Below are positions 8,923-18,392 of a DNA stretch of 64,000 bases, piece by piece (position 1 is the first letter of the stretch; each line of letters opens with the position of its first letter). The translations under genes were made by a program, and so were the position numbers. Under the pieces are notes generated by a model that was given only the letters and a program-made list of their open reading frames with translations, searched no databases and had not been told where the DNA came from. The stretch comes from Paenibacillus sp. FSL H7-0326 (GTDB lineage Bacteria > Bacillota > Bacilli > Paenibacillales > Paenibacillaceae): NCBI RefSeq assembly GCF_001955535.1, contig NZ_MPVN01000001.1, positions 2,046,001-2,110,000 on the forward strand, written 5' to 3'.

Positions 8923-9902
8923 GATCTTGCCTCTCCCTGGTAGCTGTTTTTGATCCGAGGATCGACAAGCGCGTACACGATATCCGTCAGCAGGTTGGCC
9001 GCAATGACCACGACCGCCGCCAATAGGTTAAGCCCCATAATCGTGGAATAATCCCGGCTCATAATGGAGGACATCGTCAGCTGACCGATACCCGGCCAAG
9101 AGAAGATCTGCTCGATGACGACCGCTCCGCCGAACAGAATTGGAATTTCAAGTCCGATCACCGTAACGATGGGAATCAGTGCGTTCCGCATCGCATGGCG
9201 ATTGACAACAAGTGCTTCCCTCAGCCCTTTCGCTCTGGCGGTCCGCAGAAAGTCCTGATTCAATATCTCAAGCATGCTGGAGCGGACATACCGGATATTC
9301 CGACCTGCGACCGTCAGAGTCAGTACGATCCCCGGCAGGATCATGTGCTTCAGCACATCGAGGAACCCGCCTTCGCCGCCCAGCTCCGTCATCCCGCCGG
9401 AAGGCAGCAGATTCCATTTTATCGAGAAGAAATAAATAAGAACCATCCCCAGGAAAAAGCCTGGAATCGAAATTCCGAGAAAGGAACCGGTAACCGCAAT
9501 ATAATCCAGCTTGGAATACTGCTTGACTGCACTAAGCACCCCGATTGGAATTGCAATGGCAATGCCGAGGATTAGTGCCGTGCCCATCAGGAGCACCGTT
9601 GGCCCGACATGCTCCCAGATCAGCTGGCCGACAGGCTCATACGTAATCATAGAGAAGCCCAGGTCGCCGTGAAGCACCAGATTCTTCAGCCAATTCCAGT
9701 ATTGAATATAGACTGGATCGTTAAGTCCCAGCTCCAGCCGCTTCGCTTCCTGTGCAGCCTCCGGCAGCTTCGGACTAACGAGCATGTCCACAGGATTACC
9801 CGGTGCCATTCTCATAATGATGAAATTAATAATCGTTACGCCAAACAGAACGGGGATGGTCGTCCAGATCCGGCGCAGTATATAGTTAAACAATGTAAGC
9901 AC
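8919..9902 (-). CDS. Oligopeptide/dipeptide ABC transporter permease (OppB/DppB type)
   Basis: 327 residues with six predicted membrane helices. The hallmark motifs are IMRMAPGNPVD near the N-terminus, RTARAKGL in the ATPase-docking loop, and FSWPGIGQLTMSSI plus DIVYALVDPRIK at the C-terminus. The first codon is GTG 9902; TTG 9893, with GAGGTG upstream, is an alternative. It forms the channel with the OppC-type protein, whose start overlaps its stop. The 74 bases back to the OppF gene carry no ORF. Confidence 0.93.
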   Translation of the reverse strand: MLTLFNYILRRIWTTIPVLFGVTIINFIIMRMAPGNPVDMLVSPKLPEAAQEAKRLELGLNDPVYIQYWNWLKNLVLHGDLGFSMITYEPVGQLIWEHVGPTVLLMGTALILGIAIAIPIGVLSAVKQYSKLDYIAVTGSFLGISIPGFFLGMVLIYFFSIKWNLLPSGGMTELGGEGGFLDVLKHMILPGIVLTLTVAGRNIRYVRSSMLEILNQDFLRTARAKGLREALVVNRHAMRNALIPIVTVIGLEIPILFGGAVVIEQIFSWPGIGQLTMSSIMSRDYSTIMGLNLLAAVVVIAANLLTDIVYALVDPRIKNSYQGEARS

Positions 9903-9976
9903 CTCACATCAAGATGAGTAGAGAACGCCGAATGAAGAAAGTAGTTCGAAATTTAGGAATTTAGGAATGTACAAAT

Positions 9977-10909
9977 TTACAGATTCGTCGGATTCGTCTG
10001 ATCTGCTGAATTCATCGGATTTGCTGGGTTCACCGAATCCAGCACCTCATCCGTCAGTTCAATACGTTCCCTGTTTCGCCTGCGCGGGTCTGGAACCGGA
10101 AATGCATCCAGCAGCACCTTCGTATAAGGATGCTTCGGACTCCGCAGCAATTCCTTCGTATCTCCGATCTCGACGATCTTGCCTGCGTTCATGACAGCAA
10201 TCCGGTCACTGATATATCTTACCGCCCCTAAACCATGGGCGATGAATAAATACGTGAGTCCCAGCTCCTTCTGCAGCTCCTTCAGCAGATTAAGCACTTG
10301 GGCTTGGATCGACACGTCCAGCGCAGAGACAGGCTCATCACATACAATGAGCTGCGGCTTCAGCGCGAGCGCTCTGGCAATCCCGATCCGCTGGCGCTGT
10401 CCGCCGGAGAATTCATGCGGGTAGCGTGATTTGCTCGTGGAAGGCAGACCTACCGTTTCGAGCAGCCGGTCCACCTCCTTCTGTACCTCCTGTCTCGGTA
10501 CAATCCGGTGTACATACAGCGGCTCAGCAATCTGATCGCCGACCGTCTTGCGGGGATGCAGGGAAGAATACGGATCCTGGAACACGATCTGGAGCTTGGT
10601 TCTCAGCTGGACCATGTCCTTAGCCGATCTCCCCGCTATGTTGTCTCCTGCAAACAGGATCCTGCCATCTGTCGGCTGCTCCAGTCCAACAATACATCTG
10701 CCGAGCGTTGATTTACCGCAGCCGGACTCGCCGACGAGACCCAGCGTCTCTCCCGGATAAATGGTCAAGTCCACACCGTCCACCGCTTTGACATGGCCGG
10801 TAACACGGTTTAAGATCCCACCGTGAACCGGGTAATGCTTCTTCAGCTGGTCCAGCACGAGCAGCGGAGAGGCCGTAGCTGTATCAGGAATCTGTTCATG
10901 GTTACTCAT
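9977..10909 (-). CDS. Oligopeptide ABC transporter ATP-binding protein (OppF type)
   Basis: 310 residues. Walker A is GESGCGKST, the signature is LSGGQ-like (EFSGGQRQRIGIARAL), and Walker B is LIVCDEPVSALDVS. The switch histidine is in LFIAHGLGAV, where the usual D of HDL is G (HGL), a small deviation. The oligopeptide-type C-terminal segment PYTKVLLDAFPVPDP is present. The tail is odd: the last 20 residues are rich in Asn, Pro and Ser with an NP-x-N pattern, coded by a repetitive stretch. It overlaps the OppD gene by eight bases, so the two are translationally coupled. Confidence 0.92.
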   Translation of the reverse strand: MSNHEQIPDTATASPLLVLDQLKKHYPVHGGILNRVTGHVKAVDGVDLTIYPGETLGLVGESGCGKSTLGRCIVGLEQPTDGRILFAGDNIAGRSAKDMVQLRTKLQIVFQDPYSSLHPRKTVGDQIAEPLYVHRIVPRQEVQKEVDRLLETVGLPSTSKSRYPHEFSGGQRQRIGIARALALKPQLIVCDEPVSALDVSIQAQVLNLLKELQKELGLTYLFIAHGLGAVRYISDRIAVMNAGKIVEIGDTKELLRSPKHPYTKVLLDAFPVPDPRRRNRERIELTDEVLDSVNPANPMNSADQTNPTNL

Positions 10910-11912
10910 ACACGACCTCTCCTTCTCTCATATTCTCTGGACCTACTTCCCAGCAGCGTGCCAGATGCCCTTCCACCTTCGGCTCCAGCACCGGGGTTAC
11001 TTCCCTGCAATGCTCTGTCGCGAGCGGGCAGCGGTTATGAAACCGGCAGCCGTTCATGAATTGATACCGGGCCGGAACGGAGCCGGGTATGGAGGCCAGC
11101 TTCGCATCATCATCCGGGTCAAGACTAGGCACCGATTGCAGCAGTCCCCGGGTGTATGGATGCATCGGCTTCTCAAACAAAGTATATACATCCGCCTCTT
11201 CAACAACTTGACCGGCGTACATGACCAGTACCCGGTCTGCCATCTCCGCTACTACACCCAAATCATGGGTGATCAGAATAATAGCGGTGCCTGCTTCCTC
11301 GCACAGCTCCTTCATTAATCGCATAATTTGCGCCTGCACGGTTACATCGAGCGCGGTTGTCGGCTCATCTGCGATCAGCACCTTCGGCTTGCAGGCGAGC
11401 GCCATCGCGATCATCACACGCTGTCTCATCCCGCCTGACAGAGCGAATGGATAAGACTTCATGATTTGCTCTGGACGGGGAAGCCCGACCTTGCGCAGCA
11501 TTTCGATGGCTGCCTCACGCGCTTCCTTCTTGCCGAGCTTCACATGCAGCCGAATTGCCTCCATCAGCTGATATCCAATCGTAAATACCGGATTCAGTGA
11601 AGTCATCGGCTCTTGAAAAATCATTGAAATCTGATTGCCCCGTACTTCCCTCATTCGGGATTCATCCAGTTCAAGCAGATTTGTTCCATCAAGCACAACC
11701 GTTCCATGATCAATACGGCTGCTCTTACCGAGCAGCCGCATAATGGAGAGAGCTGTTACACTTTTGCCTGAGCCGGATTCGCCCACAATCGCGAGCGTCT
11801 CCCCGGCCTTCAGCTCAAAGCTGACGTCATCGACACTGACGACCTTCCCCTGATCCGTATCGAAAGCGGTTTGCAGATGGCTGACCTTCAGTAAGCTATT
11901 CACTTTTATCAA
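10902..11912 (-). CDS. Oligopeptide ABC transporter ATP-binding protein (OppD type)
   Basis: 336 residues. Walker A is GESGSGKSV, the signature is [15 protein letters not shown], Walker B is [14 protein letters not shown], and the H-loop is LITHDLGVV. The C-terminal oligopeptide/dipeptide domain has the four-cysteine iron-sulfur-type motif C-x5-C-x6-C-x(n)-C ([15 protein letters not shown]...ARCWEV) of OppD-like ATPases. It would pair with the OppF-type subunit to drive peptide uptake through the two permeases. It follows the binding-protein gene by 65 bases and overlaps OppF by eight bases. Confidence 0.93.
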   Translation of the reverse strand: MIKVNSLLKVSHLQTAFDTDQGKVVSVDDVSFELKAGETLAIVGESGSGKSVTALSIMRLLGKSSRIDHGTVVLDGTNLLELDESRMREVRGNQISMIFQEPMTSLNPVFTIGYQLMEAIRLHVKLGKKEAREAAIEMLRKVGLPRPEQIMKSYPFALSGGMRQRVMIAMALACKPKVLIADEPTTALDVTVQAQIMRLMKELCEEAGTAIILITHDLGVVAEMADRVLVMYAGQVVEEADVYTLFEKPMHPYTRGLLQSVPSLDPDDDAKLASIPGSVPARYQFMNGCRFHNRCPLATEHCREVTPVLEPKVEGHLARCWEVGPENMREGEVVYE

Positions 11913-11977
11913 CCATCCTTTATCTCACCAAAATTGTTCATCCTATATAAACTCTTACTGTAGCTCTGCTGTTACTC

Positions 11978-13612
11978 TTACTGTACGTCCCACTCATGCA
12001 CGTTAATAAACATGCCAAAGTCTTGAGGTGTTGCTCCTGTTACACGCTTATTTACCGCCCCAAGCGCCTTGGTTGCATAGATCGACGGCATGGGCGCATC
12101 TTCCTTCAGGATCGCCTGAAGCTGGCTGTAGTCGTCCATAATCTTCTCTTCATCCACCTCAGCGGACAGCGAGTTCAGCAGATTGTCTACTTCTTCATTC
12201 TTATAAGCATTCGGATTGCCTTCGGACAAGAAGTATGCGATATCCGGCAGCGGATTGACCGGTGTTAGGGATACCGTCAGAATACCAAGGTCATACTCCA
12301 TCTTCACGATACGATCGAGCAGTGTCGCCAGATCCAGCATTTGAATCTGAACCTTCACACCGACTGCATTCAGGTTCTCTGCCACAATGTTTGCCGCTTG
12401 CTCCAGCGTTGCATCACCGGACAGAACAGACAGAGTTAATGTCTTGCCGGAATCCCAGCCGGATTCAGCAAGCAGACTTTTTGCTTTTTCCGGATCGTAT
12501 GCGACTGGCTGCTGGCTCTCATCCTTATAAGGACTGTAGCTTGTAAAGAAATCATCAACCACTTCACCAGAGCCCTTCAGCAGATTGTTCACAATCATCT
12601 CACGGTTCATTGCATACGAGATGGCTTGTCTTTGCTTCGCGTCAGGTACGGAATTCTCGTTAATGTACATAAACTGTGTAGCAATCGGTGGTCCATCTAC
12701 GGTTGTCACATGCTCCAGCGCCTTCACATTCTCATAGTCGCTGATCGGAATAACACCAGCCGAAGGAATGTTCATGTCGATCTCACCGCTTTGCAGCTGT
12801 GCAGCCACTGCCGTTCCTTGAAGTACCTTAAAGTTCAATTGCTCAATCTTAGGAGCGCCCTTGAAATAGTCCGGGTTTGCTTCCATTTCTACAAAGTGAT
12901 CACGGTTATAATTCACCATTTTGTAGGGACCGCTAGTAACTGTAGGTTTTTGCATAAAATCACTTGTATTAATATCCTCTGGTGCAATATCCTTCAGTGC
13001 CGCCTGTGGCAGCGTCATCAGATTACGTCCAATGGTGTCTTTAAAAATATCAAGCGTCGTCGGTGCTTTGGTCTTGATCGTTAGTGTATGGTCATCCACC
13101 TTGCTGACACCGGATATTTCATCTTCACCTTCAGGGAGATATCCTGCATCATCCAGGCCTTCAATCGTTGCAAAAATATAGGCGTAGTTGGAAGCAACCT
13201 TTACATTACTCATCAGCTTCAGCGTAAAAATAACATCGTCTGCCGTAACCGGAGTTCCGTCTGTCCACTTCGCATTTTCATTCAGTTGAATAGTAAAGGT
13301 TGTATTGTCCTCGGTCTCAATGGAATCCGCCAGCATCGGCTGATATTCCAGATTTGAATCCAGCTCGACCAGCGGCGGGAACATCAGACCTGCTACATAT
13401 GTAGAAACAAGTCCCACCGGGGACAGCGGATTAATACCGCTTGGTGCATAAGTTACTCCGATATTGACGGCCTTCTTGCCGCCGTTATCCGTACTGCTGG
13501 TACCGCCTTCATTATTGTCGCCGCCACCACTGCTTCCACATGCGGATATAATGACCAGCAATGCAGTAAGCATAAACGCTAAAGCTCTTCTGTGTGTCTT
13601 CTTGATCGCCAT
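11978..13612 (-). CDS. Peptide ABC transporter substrate-binding lipoprotein (SBP family 5)
   Basis: 544 residues. The signal peptide ends in the lipobox IISAC, and a Gly/Ser/Asn/Asp-rich linker (about residues 26-47) follows. The mature protein has the family 5 pattern: NIGVTYAPSGINPLSP, WTDGTPVTADDVIFTLKLM, YDPEKAKSLLAESGWDSG. It captures oligopeptides or a similar ligand outside the cell and hands them to the two permeases. It is the first gene of the five-gene operon. A candidate promoter lies about 50-75 bases upstream. Confidence 0.93.
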   Translation of the reverse strand: MAIKKTHRRALAFMLTALLVIISACGSSGGGDNNEGGTSSTDNGGKKAVNIGVTYAPSGINPLSPVGLVSTYVAGLMFPPLVELDSNLEYQPMLADSIETEDNTTFTIQLNENAKWTDGTPVTADDVIFTLKLMSNVKVASNYAYIFATIEGLDDAGYLPEGEDEISGVSKVDDHTLTIKTKAPTTLDIFKDTIGRNLMTLPQAALKDIAPEDINTSDFMQKPTVTSGPYKMVNYNRDHFVEMEANPDYFKGAPKIEQLNFKVLQGTAVAAQLQSGEIDMNIPSAGVIPISDYENVKALEHVTTVDGPPIATQFMYINENSVPDAKQRQAISYAMNREMIVNNLLKGSGEVVDDFFTSYSPYKDESQQPVAYDPEKAKSLLAESGWDSGKTLTLSVLSGDATLEQAANIVAENLNAVGVKVQIQMLDLATLLDRIVKMEYDLGILTVSLTPVNPLPDIAYFLSEGNPNAYKNEEVDNLLNSLSAEVDEEKIMDDYSQLQAILKEDAPMPSIYATKALGAVNKRVTGATPQDFGMFINVHEWDVQ

Positions 13613-13660
13613 TTGTGCACCCCTTATTCTAATTCCTATTATTCTACTCTGTTTTAATTA

Positions 13661-13689
13661 ACTATCAGATTTTTCGAAAGTTTTGTCAA
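13661..13689 (-). promoter_or_regulatory. Candidate sigma-A promoter of the peptide transporter operon
   Basis: Read leftward, TTGACA (13689-13684) is followed after 17 bases by GATAGT (13666-13661), a 4/6 match to the -10 consensus. GATTTTTCGAAAGTT at 13668-13682, inside the spacer, is an 11/15 match to the CodY box. That would fit nutrient control of a peptide importer, but the match is weak. Confidence 0.4.
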
Positions 13690-13895
13690 TGCACAGTTTT
13701 TGTATGTTGTATAATTATTAATCTCTCCAGCTAACAGTTAATGACAAAGAGAATACTCAACAAATCATATTACTATCATTTAACGCGTCATTCAAATAAA
13801 ATCTGACGTTTTTCAACGTTATTTTTTATTTTTCGATATTTAACCTCTTGATTTAGACATAAAGCGACATTTATTTGGTGGGTTGTACAAAAAAA

Positions 13896-14410
13896 GAAGA
13901 CAGTTTTCGCTGTCTCCTTCTTCTTTATATACTAAAGAATGAGAACAGCTGGCTGTCTCCCTCTTTCTTTATATATTAAAGATTGAGAACAGCTCGCTGT
14001 CTCCTTCTTTCTTTATACATTAAAGATTGAGAACAGCTCGCTGTCTCCTTCTTTCTTTATACATTAAAGATTGAGAACAGCTCGCTGTCTCCTTCTTTCT
14101 TTATACATTAAAGATTGAGAACAGCTCGCTGTCTCCTTCTTTCATTTATACATTAAAGATTGAGAACAGCTCGCTGTCTCCTTCTTTCTTTATACATTAA
14201 AGATTGAGAACAGCTCGCTGTCTCCTTCTTTCTTTATACATTAAAGATTGAGAACAGCTCGCTGTCTCCTTCTTTCATTTATACATTAAAGATTGAGAAC
14301 AGCTCGCTGTCTCCTTCTTTCTTTATACATTAAAGATTGAGAACAGCTCGCTGTCTCCTTCTTTCTTTATACATTAAAGATTGAGAACAGCTGGCTGTCT
14401 CCCTCTTCTT
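13896..14410. repeat. Tandem array of 12 hairpin units, period 44-45 bp
   Basis: Units anchored on GAGAACAGC start at 13941, 13985, 14029, 14073, 14117, 14162, 14206, 14250, 14295, 14339 and 14383. A degenerate unit precedes them at 13896. The inner units are nearly identical. Each can fold as ACAGC-GA-GCTGT, extended by GAG/CTC. Two units (14117 and 14250) carry an extra base (TTTCATTTA for TTTCTTTA) and lie 133 bp apart, so the array probably grew by copying a three-unit block. On the minus strand most units hold a 14-codon ORF whose TAA overlaps the ATG of the next (TAATG). The first and last units have GCTGGCTG where the inner ones have GCTCGCTG. The array fills the gap between the DUF1684 gene and the peptide-transporter promoter region. 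Confidence 0.9.
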
Positions 14411-14423
14411 TTTATTATTACAT

Positions 14424-15200
14424 TCATTTACGAAACCGCACTTGCTTCTCTCCTGCTGTAATTCGAAATGGCAAGCGGTTATGCGAAGGCGGCATAGGGC
14501 AGTTGAAATGAGGTGAAAAAGCGCACGGAGGCAGGTAAGCATAATTGAAATCCAGCTGTACCGTACCGTTCGCCTCCGGTATAACATTAACCATGCGCCC
14601 CATACCATAGGTCTCCTGCCCATTCGTCCGGTCGCCGAATACGATAACCAGCGTATCTCCAGAGGCAAACGGCGTCAGGCGATATGCTGCTCCCTCATAC
14701 TCGAAGTGGATGTCACCGGGGGACTGATGCATACGCCCTGCGCCTTCCTGATCCGACACATGCGCGAAGGCTGCGGTGCGGCCTTCCTCTTCCTGAATAT
14801 AGGTTCCTGTCATACACCAGCTTGGGTCATAAGGGAATACGGAGAGCCCCTCATACTGCTGCACGGCATCAGCCTTCGCATCATATACGGCCAGCAGATG
14901 ATCGGAGCCCGGCTGGGACGTAGCAACAAGCGTGATCCGCTCAGACAGGCGAACAAGCGTATGATCTGCTTCGAGAATAACGGTACCGTCTACCGGCTTC
15001 CCCTCGATCGTCAATCCGTCTGCTGCGGCAGCGGTCAGCTTGAGACCCGGGGTTCCAGAAGTGAGCGGCTCCCATACCCCTGGAATGTCTTCGAAGGTCG
15101 TCGTACCTTGCACGAAATGCAGCTTAACGAGCGCTAAATCCCCTTGAAATTCAGCAACTGAACGTTCCCGCTCCGCTCTCCAAGTCAAGATATCAATCAT
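14424..15200 (-). CDS. DUF1684 family protein
   Basis: 258 residues. The C-terminal part carries the DUF1684 signature: LDFNYAYLPPCAFSPHFNCP with the following P-P-x-x-N-R-L-P and I-x-x-GEK. The conserved GDRTNGQETYGMGRM sits upstream at about residues 190-204. The function of the family is unknown. It is cytosolic with no signal peptide. The start ATG 15200 overlaps the stop of the alpha/beta hydrolase by four bases, so the two are coupled and probably work in one small pathway. The tandem hairpin array lies directly downstream on the same transcript. Confidence 0.85.
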   Translation of the reverse strand: MIDILTWRAERERSVAEFQGDLALVKLHFVQGTTTFEDIPGVWEPLTSGTPGLKLTAAAADGLTIEGKPVDGTVILEADHTLVRLSERITLVATSQPGSDHLLAVYDAKADAVQQYEGLSVFPYDPSWCMTGTYIQEEEGRTAAFAHVSDQEGAGRMHQSPGDIHFEYEGAAYRLTPFASGDTLVIVFGDRTNGQETYGMGRMVNVIPEANGTVQLDFNYAYLPPCAFSPHFNCPMPPSHNRLPFRITAGEKQVRFRK

Positions 15201-16066
15201 TGCTGTTCTCCCTCGATGTTCAGAAAGGCAAGCACACGCTTCAGGAACGCTTCATTCTCTTCTACATACGGACTGTGCCCGCTGTGCTCAAATATAACGA
15301 GCTCCGAGTTCGGAATGAGCCGATGCATCTCTTCCGCCTGGGATACGGGCGTAATCCAGTCATATTTTGCCCCAACGATTAAGGTCGGCATTGTAAATGC
15401 TGGCAGCTTGTCCCGTACATCGTACTGAGGAATCAGATGCTTAAAGGTATAGTTCGCCACTTCCATGGAACCGATGGGACGGTTTCCTGTCTCACGCATG
15501 ATCTTCTCGTCCTTCACATGGAAATACAGATCGTAGTTCAGATCCCACCAGCGAATAGCGTGCTCCTCATCCTCAATCCTGCCCTCGAACAGCTCCGGAA
15601 TCATAGCCATTTGTTCTGGTGTCGCGATGTGGCTGGCGAATTCCAGGGCAGCGGGATAGAATTCCTTGCTTGGTGCCGTATCCACCAGCAGCAGCTTGTC
15701 CAGCGAATCCGGGTAACGGCTTGCAAATACCTGTGATACAAAGCCGCCAAAGGAATGGCCCAGCAGATTGATCCGGTCAAAGCCCAGATACACCCGTAGT
15801 GCCTCAATATCATCAGCCAGCTGCTCCAGCGTACACGTCGCCGGATCTACCCGCTCCGACTGTCCATTGCAGCGCTGATCCAGGTACACAATCTGCATAT
15901 GATCAGCCAGCGGCGTAAGCCATGGCTTAAAATCCGAATGATCACTGCCCGGGCCGCCATGAATAGCGAACAGCACGGGGCGTTTTACCATTTTCTCTCC
16001 TTGTGGAACATATGCCGAACCCTCAATATCGAAATAGAGACGCGTTCCATTGATCGATGCAAACAT
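15197..16066 (-). CDS. Alpha/beta hydrolase, proline iminopeptidase-like
   Basis: About 289 residues. The oxyanion-hole motif HGGPG lies near residue 36, DQRCNGQS near 66, and the nucleophile elbow is GHSFGG near 103. The acid (VGAKYDWITP) and catalytic histidine (FEHSGHSPYVEE) lie towards the C-terminus. This layout is that of S33 family prolyl aminopeptidases and related lactonases or hydrolases; the substrate is not decidable. The frame opens at GTG 16075, but ATG 16066 (MFASINGTRLYF) fits family starts better. Neither has a strong RBS. It is the first gene of a two-gene operon with the DUF1684 gene. Confidence 0.88.
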   Translation of the reverse strand: MFASINGTRLYFDIEGSAYVPQGEKMVKRPVLFAIHGGPGSDHSDFKPWLTPLADHMQIVYLDQRCNGQSERVDPATCTLEQLADDIEALRVYLGFDRINLLGHSFGGFVSQVFASRYPDSLDKLLLVDTAPSKEFYPAALEFASHIATPEQMAMIPELFEGRIEDEEHAIRWWDLNYDLYFHVKDEKIMRETGNRPIGSMEVANYTFKHLIPQYDVRDKLPAFTMPTLIVGAKYDWITPVSQAEEMHRLIPNSELVIFEHSGHSPYVEENEAFLKRVLAFLNIEGEQQ

Positions 16067-16185
16067 GATATACACTTCGCTTTCTGTTAAGTCTAATGAT
16101 GCTGTTAATTTCTAATTATCTCTGCTCAAAAAGATGAAGTCAAACCAAGCTTGTCCAGTGCTGTATGATTAAATGTAGAGAAACA

Positions 16186-16227
16186 TCAAAACAGCCCAGT
16201 TTCCTGTAACAGGAGCTGAGCTGTTTT
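16186..16227. terminator. Hairpin terminator after the dicarboxylate symporter gene
   Basis: An imperfect stem pairs AAAACAGC (about 16187-16194) with GCTGTTTT (about 16218-16225). An inner stem is TCCTGTAACAGGA. U-rich tails are present in both directions. The 16076-16185 stretch shows nothing else. Confidence 0.5.
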
Positions 16228-16244
16228 TCTTCACTATATATAGC

Positions 16245-17417
16245 TTATGCAGGCTCCGACTTGCTCATTCGATCCGTGATGATCGCAATCGCACCGTCAC
16301 CCGTAACATTCGTTGCTGTCCCGAAGCTGTCCTGGGCAATATATAGCGCAATCATCAGAGAAGTAAGCGTCGTATCGAAGCCGAGCATGGACTCCAAGAG
16401 ACCGAGTGCGGCCATGACCGCACCACCGGGAACGCCAGGCGCAGCCACCATCGTCACACCCAGCATTAAGATAAACGGAAACATAGAACCGAAGGTAATC
16501 GGCATCCCTGTCAGCACCATAACGGCCATCGAGCAGCTAACGAGCGTAATCGTACTGCCGGATAAGTGGATCGTCGCGCACAGCGGAATAACGAAATCAG
16601 CTACCTTCCCCTTGACCCCATTCAGCTTCGTCTGACGAAGCGTCACCGGAATCGTTGCAGCCGAGGACTGTGTCCCTATCGCTGTAAAGTATGCGGGAAT
16701 CATATTTTTAAGCAGAGTGAATGGATTCTTACGCCCAATCTGTCCTGCCACCACATACTGTATGACCAAATATAGAATGTGCAGAACGATAATCATAACG
16801 AACACTTTCACAAATACAGACAGAATCATCGTCACTTGTCCACCATACGTCAAATTGGCAAACACACAGAAGATATGGTAAGGAAGCAGCGGAATGATCA
16901 CCGAAGCGATTAACTTCTCGACAATGGCTCTAAAGTCAATCATGACATTTTGCAGAGCTTGTCCCTTAATGACCGCAGCCCCAAGCCCCAATGTGAAGGC
17001 CAGCAGCAAGGCAGTCATGACCCCGAATACAGGCGGCATATCTACGGTGAAGTAAGGCGCAAGCAGTGCCTCTTCCGGATTGCTGAATGACTGGGTAAGG
17101 CTTCCCGCCTCCAGTATATACGGGTATAGCAAGGTTGCAGCAAGAAAGGCCAGCAAGCCCCCTATAATGGAAGAAACATAAGCAAGTCCTGTCGTCATTC
17201 CAAGCAGGCGTCCTGCTCCTCTCCCCAGCTCGCCGATTCCCGGCGCTATGAATCCGATAATAATTAAAGGTATGGCAAAGCCTAAAAAATTACCAAACAA
17301 TCCGCTAAAAGTGGCAAGTCCAGCAACAAGCCACTCCGGCGAGAACGAGCCCACCGCAATCCCGAGCAGAATGGCAATCAATATCTTCGGCAGCAGGCCG
17401 AGCTTCATCTTATTCAT
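16245..17417 (-). CDS. Dicarboxylate/amino acid:cation symporter (DAACS family)
   Basis: About 390 residues with eight or more membrane segments and two re-entrant loops. The serine-rich loop FTAIGTQSSAATIPVTLRQ (about residues 255-275) and PLCATIHLSGSTITLVSCSMAVM are close to the substrate-binding motifs of GltP/SstT-type carriers. It imports a dicarboxylate or amino acid with Na+ or H+. The frame opens at 17441, but ATG 17417 (MNKMKLGLLPKILIAILLG) has AGGTGAT six bases upstream and is preferred. Single gene, with a terminator-like hairpin downstream. Confidence 0.9.
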   Translation of the reverse strand: MNKMKLGLLPKILIAILLGIAVGSFSPEWLVAGLATFSGLFGNFLGFAIPLIIIGFIAPGIGELGRGAGRLLGMTTGLAYVSSIIGGLLAFLAATLLYPYILEAGSLTQSFSNPEEALLAPYFTVDMPPVFGVMTALLLAFTLGLGAAVIKGQALQNVMIDFRAIVEKLIASVIIPLLPYHIFCVFANLTYGGQVTMILSVFVKVFVMIIVLHILYLVIQYVVAGQIGRKNPFTLLKNMIPAYFTAIGTQSSAATIPVTLRQTKLNGVKGKVADFVIPLCATIHLSGSTITLVSCSMAVMVLTGMPITFGSMFPFILMLGVTMVAAPGVPGGAVMAALGLLESMLGFDTTLTSLMIALYIAQDSFGTATNVTGDGAIAIITDRMSKSEPA

Positions 17418-17623
17418 GATGTCATCACCTATTAATGTCATATTTTAATGTCCACTGCACAAGGACACTAGTCCTCTTAACGCGGAATTCTCAAAAATAT
17501 ATCACATAATAGTATAATTGTCATGCCCTAAATGTATGAAATTTGAGTATTATTAAATAATTTCCCTAATTTATATTTCTTTGTCTTGTGTGAAGGTATC
17601 CTTGGACCAACAGCGTCCGCTAA

Positions 17624-17660
17624 AAAAAGAAACCTTGACGGCAGCATGCCATTCAAGGTT
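17624..17660 (-). terminator. Rho-independent terminator of the DUF4256 gene
   Basis: Arms AACCTTGA (17631-17638) and TCAAGGTT (17653-17660) with inner pairing GGCA/TGCC. The leftward read continues TTTCTTTTTTT. The same stem sequence recurs in the toxin array terminators. The rest of 17442-17731 shows nothing clear. Confidence 0.75.
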
Positions 17661-17731
17661 ATTTGTTTCTCTGGGATTATCTGATGTTTATACATTAAAA
17701 ATGCCGTTTAATGATGCTGCTCAATCCACCA

Positions 17732-18301
17732 CTAAACTTTCAGCAAACCGCGGAAGCCTCTGGCTCCATAATAGGAATCTGCCCCATTGTGGTACACAAA
17801 CACCGTATCATATCGGTAATCACAAAATATCGCCCCACCCAGTTTACGAATATTCGGTGGCGTAAGGACCCAGCTTGATGTTTTGTTATCAATCTTTCCA
17901 AGCTTCTGCTGAAGCTCCCGGAATTGTTCTTCTGTCAGCATTTCAATGCCCATCTCAGCTGCCATGTTCACCGCACTGTTCTCTGGCTTATGCTGCTTCC
18001 TTGACTCCAGTGCTTCATGATCGTAACATATACTTCTACGGCCTTTTGGGCTCTCTGCGGAACAATCACAGAATGTGTATTCCCCAAGCTCTGCGTCATA
18101 ACCAATTACGTCCGGTTCACCGCCGGTTCTCTCCATTTCAGATAGCGACCACAGTTTTTCCGGCTGGGTGTGCAGCCTATCTTCTATTGCGCTCCATTCG
18201 ATTCCCTCATGGCGATCCATATGTTTCTCAAAACGCTTTTTTAATATCGACAGGATTTCTTCCTGCTGCTCCGGTGTTAATGTCCTCTGTTTATTTTCCA
18301 T
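17732..18301 (-). CDS. DUF4256 domain-containing protein
   Basis: 189 residues, soluble. It matches the DUF4256 pattern: LLKRFEKHMDRHEGIEW-like start, SLSEMERTGGEPDVIGYD, FCDCSAESPKGRRSICYDHEAL, and the C-terminal GGAIFCDYRYDTVFVYHNGADSYYGARGFRG. The function is unknown. The RBS GGAGGTT is placed about 9 bases before ATG 18301. Single gene transcribed leftward with its own terminator. Confidence 0.85.
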   Translation of the reverse strand: MENKQRTLTPEQQEEILSILKKRFEKHMDRHEGIEWSAIEDRLHTQPEKLWSLSEMERTGGEPDVIGYDAELGEYTFCDCSAESPKGRRSICYDHEALESRKQHKPENSAVNMAAEMGIEMLTEEQFRELQQKLGKIDNKTSSWVLTPPNIRKLGGAIFCDYRYDTVFVYHNGADSYYGARGFRGLLKV

Positions 18302-18392
18302 TTAAATATAACCTCCAGTGCTTGTTTTAAAATGATGGCTATCACGTACCGTCCTCGGGGATCTTTATCTGCATGTTCTATATTCTATCTTC

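Noticed and set aside
13896..14410. CRISPR array
   Set aside because: Units are contiguous with period 44-45 bp and no unique spacers; no cas genes in the window.
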